The position numbers and the translations under genes are program-made. DNA of 64,000 nt, from NCBI GenBank assembly GCA_016771945.1, contig QZLF01000003.1:186001-250000 (forward strand), in the 5' to 3' direction. The notes beneath the pieces were generated by a model. That model did not search any database. It was not told the DNA's origin and saw only the letters and a list, made by a program, of their open reading frames with translations. How positions within the stretch are numbered: the first letter of the stretch is position 1; each line of letters starts with the position of its first letter. Shown here in pieces: positions 60,075 through 64,000 of the stretch. This DNA is from Candidatus Leucobacter sulfamidivorax (lineage in GTDB: Bacteria; Actinomycetota; Actinomycetes; Actinomycetales; Microbacteriaceae).

Positions 60075-60515
60075 AGTGCGATGCTCCCAGTTCGTCGATA
60101 CCGTGTCAAGGGCCATCGGACAAAAATGCCAAAACTCCAGGAGTCCCCGGCTTTCATGCGAAAAGTGCACCGCGAATCCCCGAACCCGGATGACGAACGC
60201 TCCGAGGTGCAGAATTCGCACTGCACTCGAACTGCAACCGTTTCGAAATAATTGCCTAATGATCATTCGGTAAAATTAAGGTGAACCCGCATGCCCGAGC
60301 CCCGAGCCGGTGACGATGAGCCAGTGCGGCTGTTCCGGCCGCGGATAAGCCCCTCCCTCCCCCTCCCGCGCGGAGGATGAGGGGACCGACTAAAGGTCTC
60401 CACTAGACGGCTCCGTAAATAGAACATTTCGTTTGCGTGACGGTCGACAGAATAGAGATATATCGGGTAGTCTGGTGCGCACACCGGCCGACGATGACGG
60501 AAGAGGGGTAGCGAC
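60075..60515. promoter_or_regulatory. Divergent intergenic region between importer and iorA-like genes
   Basis: About 440 bases with no convincing gene. The stretch 60110-60280 is AT-rich for this genome and carries operator copy 3. A second weak palindrome TCAGA-TATGT-TCTGA lies just outside at 60014-60028 in the importer leader. The part before iorA contains GATATATC (about 60457-60464), a possible promoter element. Short frames here look like noise. Confidence 0.5.
60255..60270. promoter_or_regulatory. TetR-type operator copy 3
   Basis: CCTAATGATCATTCGG, one mismatch from a perfect palindrome and matching the core of copies 1 and 2. It sits about 250 bases from both the importer start and the iorA start, so it could act on either. 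Confidence 0.65.
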
Positions 60516-62702
60516 ATGGCTGAGCGTTCATTCGCCAACGAGGTCAAGGTCCTGCGCGAGGGCGCGGGATCCGTGCTGCACGTCGAGGGCATCCTCGCGG
60601 TCACGAAGGCACTGCTGCAATCGGGGGTGTCCTACGTCGGCGGCTACCAGGGGGCGCCGATCTCGCACCTCATGGACGTGCTGGGCGACGCCAAGGAGAT
60701 CCTCGACGAGCTCGACGTCTACTTCGAGAACTCGGCGAGCGAGGCCACCGCGGCCGCGATGCTCGCCGCCTCGGTGCACTACCCGATGCGCGGCGCGGTC
60801 GCCTTCAAATCGACCGTGGGCCTCAACGTCGCCTCCGACGCGCTCTCGAACCTCGCCTCCGGCGGCGTGACCGGCGGCGCCCTCGTGATCCTCGGCGAGG
60901 ACTACGGCGAGGGATCGAGCATCATGCAGGAGCGCTCGCACGCCTTCGCCATGAAGTCGCAGATGTGGCTGCTCGATCCGCGCCCCAACATCACCGCGAT
61001 CGTCGACGCCGTCGAGCACGGCTTCGGGCTCTCCGAGGCGAGCAACACCCCGGTCATGCTCGACATCCGCCTGCGCTCGAACCACCTCCACGGCGGCTTC
61101 GTCGCGAAGGACAACGTGCGCCCGGCCATGACCGTGACCGAGGCCATCGAGAACCCGAAGCGCGACCTCAGCCGCATCGTGCTGCCCCCGGCGAGCTTCC
61201 TGCACGAGCGCGAGAAGATCGAGCAGCGCTGGCCCGCGGCGGTCGAGTACATCCGCAAGCACAGGATGAACGAGGTCTTCGACGGCTCGGCGACCGAGGG
61301 CAGCGTGGACGACATCGGCATCATCGTGCAGGGCGGCCTCTACAACACGGTCAACCGCGCGCTCGAGCTGCTCGGCTGCTCCGACGCCTTCGGCAACACG
61401 AAGGTGCCGATGTACGTCATGAACGTCACCTACCCCGTCATCGACGAGGAGGTGATCGAGTTCTGCGAGGGCAAGCGCGCGGTGCTGCTCTTCGAAGAGG
61501 GCCAGCCCGACTACATCGAGCAGAACATCAACTCGATCCTGCGCAAGGCCGGATCCGCCACCGCGCTGCACGGCAAGGACGTGCTGCCGATGGCCGGCGA
61601 GTACCAGACCCACGTCGTGACGAAGGGCCTCTCCGCGTTCCTGGGGCAGTACGAGCCCGACCTCATCCTCTCCACCCCCTCGCTGCTGCTCTCGGCCGAC
61701 GACCCCGCGAGCCCCTTCGCGCCCCGCGTCGAGGCCAAGGAGGTGCAGGCCCGCCCGCCCGGGCTCTGCACCGGCTGCCCCGAGCGCCCGATCTTCAGCG
61801 CCATGAAGCTCGCCGAGCGCGAGATCGGCCAGGAGCACCACGTGAGCGCCGACATCGGCTGCCACCTCTTCGCCATCAACGAGCCCTTCAACCTCGGCGC
61901 CACCACGATGGGGTACGGCCTCGGCTCGGCCGGCGCCTCCGCGCTCAACGCCGAGGGCGCCGACCGCTCGACCGTCGCGGTCATGGGCGACGGCGGCTTC
62001 TGGCACAACGGCCTCACGAGCGGCGTCGGCAACGCGGTCTTCAACAAGAACGACCAGGTGCTCGTGGTCGTCGACAACGCCTACGCCGCGGCGACCGGCG
62101 GGCAGGACGTGCTCTCGACCTACACCGGAGCCCCGACCCCCCGATCCATCCAGCACCCCATCGAGCGCGCCGTGCGCGGCATCGGCGTGAAGTGGGCGAA
62201 GACCGTCAGGGACACCTACGAGATCGGCAAGCTGCGCGACCTCTTCGTCAAGGCCTTCACCACCGACGAGCCCGGCCCGAAGGTCATCATCGCGCAGAGC
62301 GAGTGCATGCTGAACAAGCAGCGCCGCGAGAAGCCGATCACTGCGAAGAAGGTCGCCGACGGCAAGCGGGTCGTGCGCCAGCGCTTCGGCGTCGACGCCG
62401 ACACCTGCACGGGCGATCACGCCTGCATCCGCGTCTCGGGCTGCCCCTCGCTGACCATCAAGGAGAACCCGGACCCGATGCGCACCGACCCCGTCGCCAC
62501 CGTCATCGACAGCTGCGTGGGCTGCGGGGTGTGCGGCGCGAACGCGCACGCGGCCTCGCTCTGCCCCTCCTTCTACCGCACCGACGTGGTGATCAACCCG
62601 AATCTGTGGGATCGCGCCTGGGGCGCCGTGCGCAAGGGGTGGATCTCCATGCTCACCGCGCCGGTGGAGCGTCGCGCGTCGAGGTACGAGGTGGCCGCGT
62701 GA
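60516..62702 (+). CDS. Indolepyruvate ferredoxin oxidoreductase alpha-like subunit with ferredoxin domain
   Basis: A 728-residue thiamine-diphosphate enzyme subunit of the IorA type. An N-terminal pyrimidine-binding and transketolase C-like part (GYQGAPISHLMDVLG, AFKSTVGLNVASDALSNL) is followed by a TPP-binding domain (CTGCPERPIF, MGDGGFWHNGLTSG, VVDNAYAAATGGQ) and a C-terminal 4Fe-4S region with CTGDHACIRVSGCP (about 630) and CVGCGVCG (about 668). The enzyme oxidatively decarboxylates aryl pyruvates to aryl-acetyl-CoA, reducing ferredoxin. RBS GAGGGGTAG lies upstream. Coupled to the next gene by a GTGA overlap. In an aerobe its substrate is uncertain. Confidence 0.9.
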   Translation: MAERSFANEVKVLREGAGSVLHVEGILAVTKALLQSGVSYVGGYQGAPISHLMDVLGDAKEILDELDVYFENSASEATAAAMLAASVHYPMRGAVAFKSTVGLNVASDALSNLASGGVTGGALVILGEDYGEGSSIMQERSHAFAMKSQMWLLDPRPNITAIVDAVEHGFGLSEASNTPVMLDIRLRSNHLHGGFVAKDNVRPAMTVTEAIENPKRDLSRIVLPPASFLHEREKIEQRWPAAVEYIRKHRMNEVFDGSATEGSVDDIGIIVQGGLYNTVNRALELLGCSDAFGNTKVPMYVMNVTYPVIDEEVIEFCEGKRAVLLFEEGQPDYIEQNINSILRKAGSATALHGKDVLPMAGEYQTHVVTKGLSAFLGQYEPDLILSTPSLLLSADDPASPFAPRVEAKEVQARPPGLCTGCPERPIFSAMKLAEREIGQEHHVSADIGCHLFAINEPFNLGATTMGYGLGSAGASALNAEGADRSTVAVMGDGGFWHNGLTSGVGNAVFNKNDQVLVVVDNAYAAATGGQDVLSTYTGAPTPRSIQHPIERAVRGIGVKWAKTVRDTYEIGKLRDLFVKAFTTDEPGPKVIIAQSECMLNKQRREKPITAKKVADGKRVVRQRFGVDADTCTGDHACIRVSGCPSLTIKENPDPMRTDPVATVIDSCVGCGVCGANAHAASLCPSFYRTDVVINPNLWDRAWGAVRKGWISMLTAPVERRASRYEVAA

Positions 62703-64000
62703 GCTCGAGTTCCTGGGAGTCGGGCCGGCGGCCCATCACCATCGCGATCCTCGCCATGGGCGGTGAGGGCGGCGGCGTGCTGAGCGACTGGATCGTCTCG
62801 CTCGGCGAGGCCTCGGGCTACACCGCCCAGAGCACCTCGGTCGCGGGCGTCGCCCAGCGCACCGGCGCCACCGTCTACTACGTCGAGCTCTACCCCGACG
62901 CCGACCCCGTCACCGAGGGCAGCGCGCGCACCGAGCCGATCCTGAGCCTGTTCCCCACGCCGGGACAGGTCGACGTGGTCATCGCCTCCGAGCTCATGGA
63001 GGCGGGGCGCGCGCTGCAGCGCGGCTTCTGCACGCCGGACCGCACCACTCTGATCGCCTCGACCAACCGCGTCTACTCGATCACCGAGAAGATGCACCTG
63101 GGCGACGGCCGCGTCGACGACGCGAGCCTGCTCGGCTCGGCCGAGGCCGGCTCGAAGCGGCTCATCGCCGCCGACTTCAACACCCTCGCGCTGCAGGCCG
63201 GCAGCGTGCTCTCGTCGTCGCTGTTCGGCGCGCTCGCCGGATCCGGAGCCCTGCCGATCCCCCGCGAGAACTACGAGGAGGCGATCCGCCGCACGGGCAA
63301 GGGCGTCGATCGCTCGCTGAAGGCCTTCGCCCTCGCCTTCGACGTGGCCGTGGAGGCCGTCGCCGAGGCCGAGGCTGCGGCCGCGAAGCCGAAGCAGCCC
63401 TCGGGGCTCGGCCCCGTGCGCGTGACGATCGGCCGCCGCCCGCCGAAGGATCCCGAGGTCGAGGCGAACGAGGCCGCCGAGAAGCGCCACCACGAGCTCG
63501 CGATCGCGGATCCGCACAGCCTCGTGGGGCCGAAGCTCAAGAGCCGCATGGATCGCGTGCCGGCCTTCCCCGAGGAGGCCCGCTCGATGGTCGTGCACGG
63601 CGTCGTGCGCACCGCCGTCTACCAGAACGAGGCCTACGCCGACCGCTACCTCGCCCGCGCGGAGCGGGTGGTGGACTTCGATCGCGCCCGGGGTGCGGAC
63701 TCCTCCGAGCTCAGCCTCGAGGTCGCGCGCCACACCGCGCTCTGGATGAGCTACCAGGACACGATCAACGTCGCCATGCAGAAGGTGCGCACCCGGCGTC
63801 TCGAGGGGGTGCGCAAGGAGGCGAAGGCCTCGAGCGGCCAACTCACGCAGGTGCGCGAGTTCCTGCACCCCCAGCTCGAGGAGATCGCGGACATGATGCC
63901 GCGGGCGATCGGGCGCTGGATGATGGGCTCGAAGACGCTCGACAAGATCGTCGGCAAGGCCACCCGCAACGGCATGATCATCAACACCACCGGCGTCTAC
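62699..64000 (+). CDS. Indolepyruvate oxidoreductase beta-like subunit with C-terminal extension (partial)
   Basis: The frame is open to the window end, so 434 residues are seen and the stop is missing. The first about 190 residues form the gamma/beta-type domain: IAILAMGGEGGGVLSDWIV, AGVAQRTGATVYYVE and FNTLALQAGSVLSSSLFGAL. A long helical extension follows (IGRWMMGSKTLDKIVGKATR), resembling the DUF6537-type C-terminal domain fused to IorB in many aerobes. GTG 62699 overlaps the iorA stop. It should channel electrons or the acyl group together with IorA. Confidence 0.85.
   Translation, partial: MSSSSWESGRRPITIAILAMGGEGGGVLSDWIVSLGEASGYTAQSTSVAGVAQRTGATVYYVELYPDADPVTEGSARTEPILSLFPTPGQVDVVIASELMEAGRALQRGFCTPDRTTLIASTNRVYSITEKMHLGDGRVDDASLLGSAEAGSKRLIAADFNTLALQAGSVLSSSLFGALAGSGALPIPRENYEEAIRRTGKGVDRSLKAFALAFDVAVEAVAEAEAAAAKPKQPSGLGPVRVTIGRRPPKDPEVEANEAAEKRHHELAIADPHSLVGPKLKSRMDRVPAFPEEARSMVVHGVVRTAVYQNEAYADRYLARAERVVDFDRARGADSSELSLEVARHTALWMSYQDTINVAMQKVRTRRLEGVRKEAKASSGQLTQVREFLHPQLEEIADMMPRAIGRWMMGSKTLDKIVGKATRNGMIINTTGVY

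Noticed and set aside
60076-60273. Short open frame in the importer/iorA intergenic region
   Set aside because: No RBS, Cys/Arg-rich composition and overlap with an operator make it an unlikely gene.
1-64000. CRISPR array, rRNA genes or insertion sequences
   Set aside because: No regularly spaced repeats, rRNA-like sequence or transposase genes were recognised on reading either strand.

Overview
The window reads as high-GC actinobacterial DNA, most likely from a Microbacteriaceae member (perhaps Leucobacter-like; the genus is a guess). The core genes mqo, radA and a HerA-type ATPase, the use of GTG starts, and tight ATGA/GTGA stop-start overlaps all point that way. It has two parts joined at a tRNA-Pro gene (16950-17023, minus strand).

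Part A (1-16949) is the integrase-proximal part of an integrative and conjugative element. Its left end and any relaxase lie outside the window. It carries conjugation genes (an SCO6880-like protein, a VirB4-like ATPase, a VirD4/TraG-like coupling protein), a sortase-anchored surface protein with a thioester adhesin domain, a giant DarB-like methyltransferase-helicase, an SSB-like protein, a DUF4913-like protein, an excisionase and a tyrosine integrase. A second protein-like frame (8416-8970) lies inside the 5' end of the methyltransferase-helicase gene.

Part B (17110-64000) is chromosome. It starts with housekeeping genes (HAD phosphatase, mqo, radA, herA-like) and then becomes a roughly 40 kb catabolic region that appears devoted to aromatic, and probably indolic, compounds. 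Block B1 (23.4-31.4 kb) holds a cupin, an IclR regulator, an AraC regulator diverging from an SDR / StyA-type monooxygenase / flavin reductase operon that resembles iif (indole to anthranilate), an FAD oxidoreductase, and a cyclase-family hydrolase that could be an isatin hydrolase. Block B2 (31.6-42.8 kb) holds a fused 2-aminobenzoyl-CoA monooxygenase/reductase, two thioesterases, a FAH-family hydrolase, RidA, a PaaX-type regulator and a complete Liv-type ABC importer. Block B3 (42.8-60 kb) holds a CoA ligase, a DUF35 protein, a thiolase-fold protein lacking the nucleophilic Cys, LysR and TetR regulators, an SDR, one HyuA and two HyuB subunits (ATP-dependent lactamase or ketone carboxylase type) and a five-gene peptide-type ABC importer. 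Block B4 (60.5 kb to the end) holds indolepyruvate ferredoxin oxidoreductase-like iorA and iorB.

Three near-identical palindromes (47119, 60053, 60255; core CCTAATGATYRTTAGG) tie the TetR gene to the ABC importer and possibly to iorAB. A different shared motif (28895, 35875, 37870) links B1 and B2. The combined model is that indole, indole-acetate or related compounds are imported, opened to 2-aminobenzoyl-type intermediates and processed as CoA thioesters, with RidA removing the amino group. This is inferred from gene families and their order, not demonstrated.
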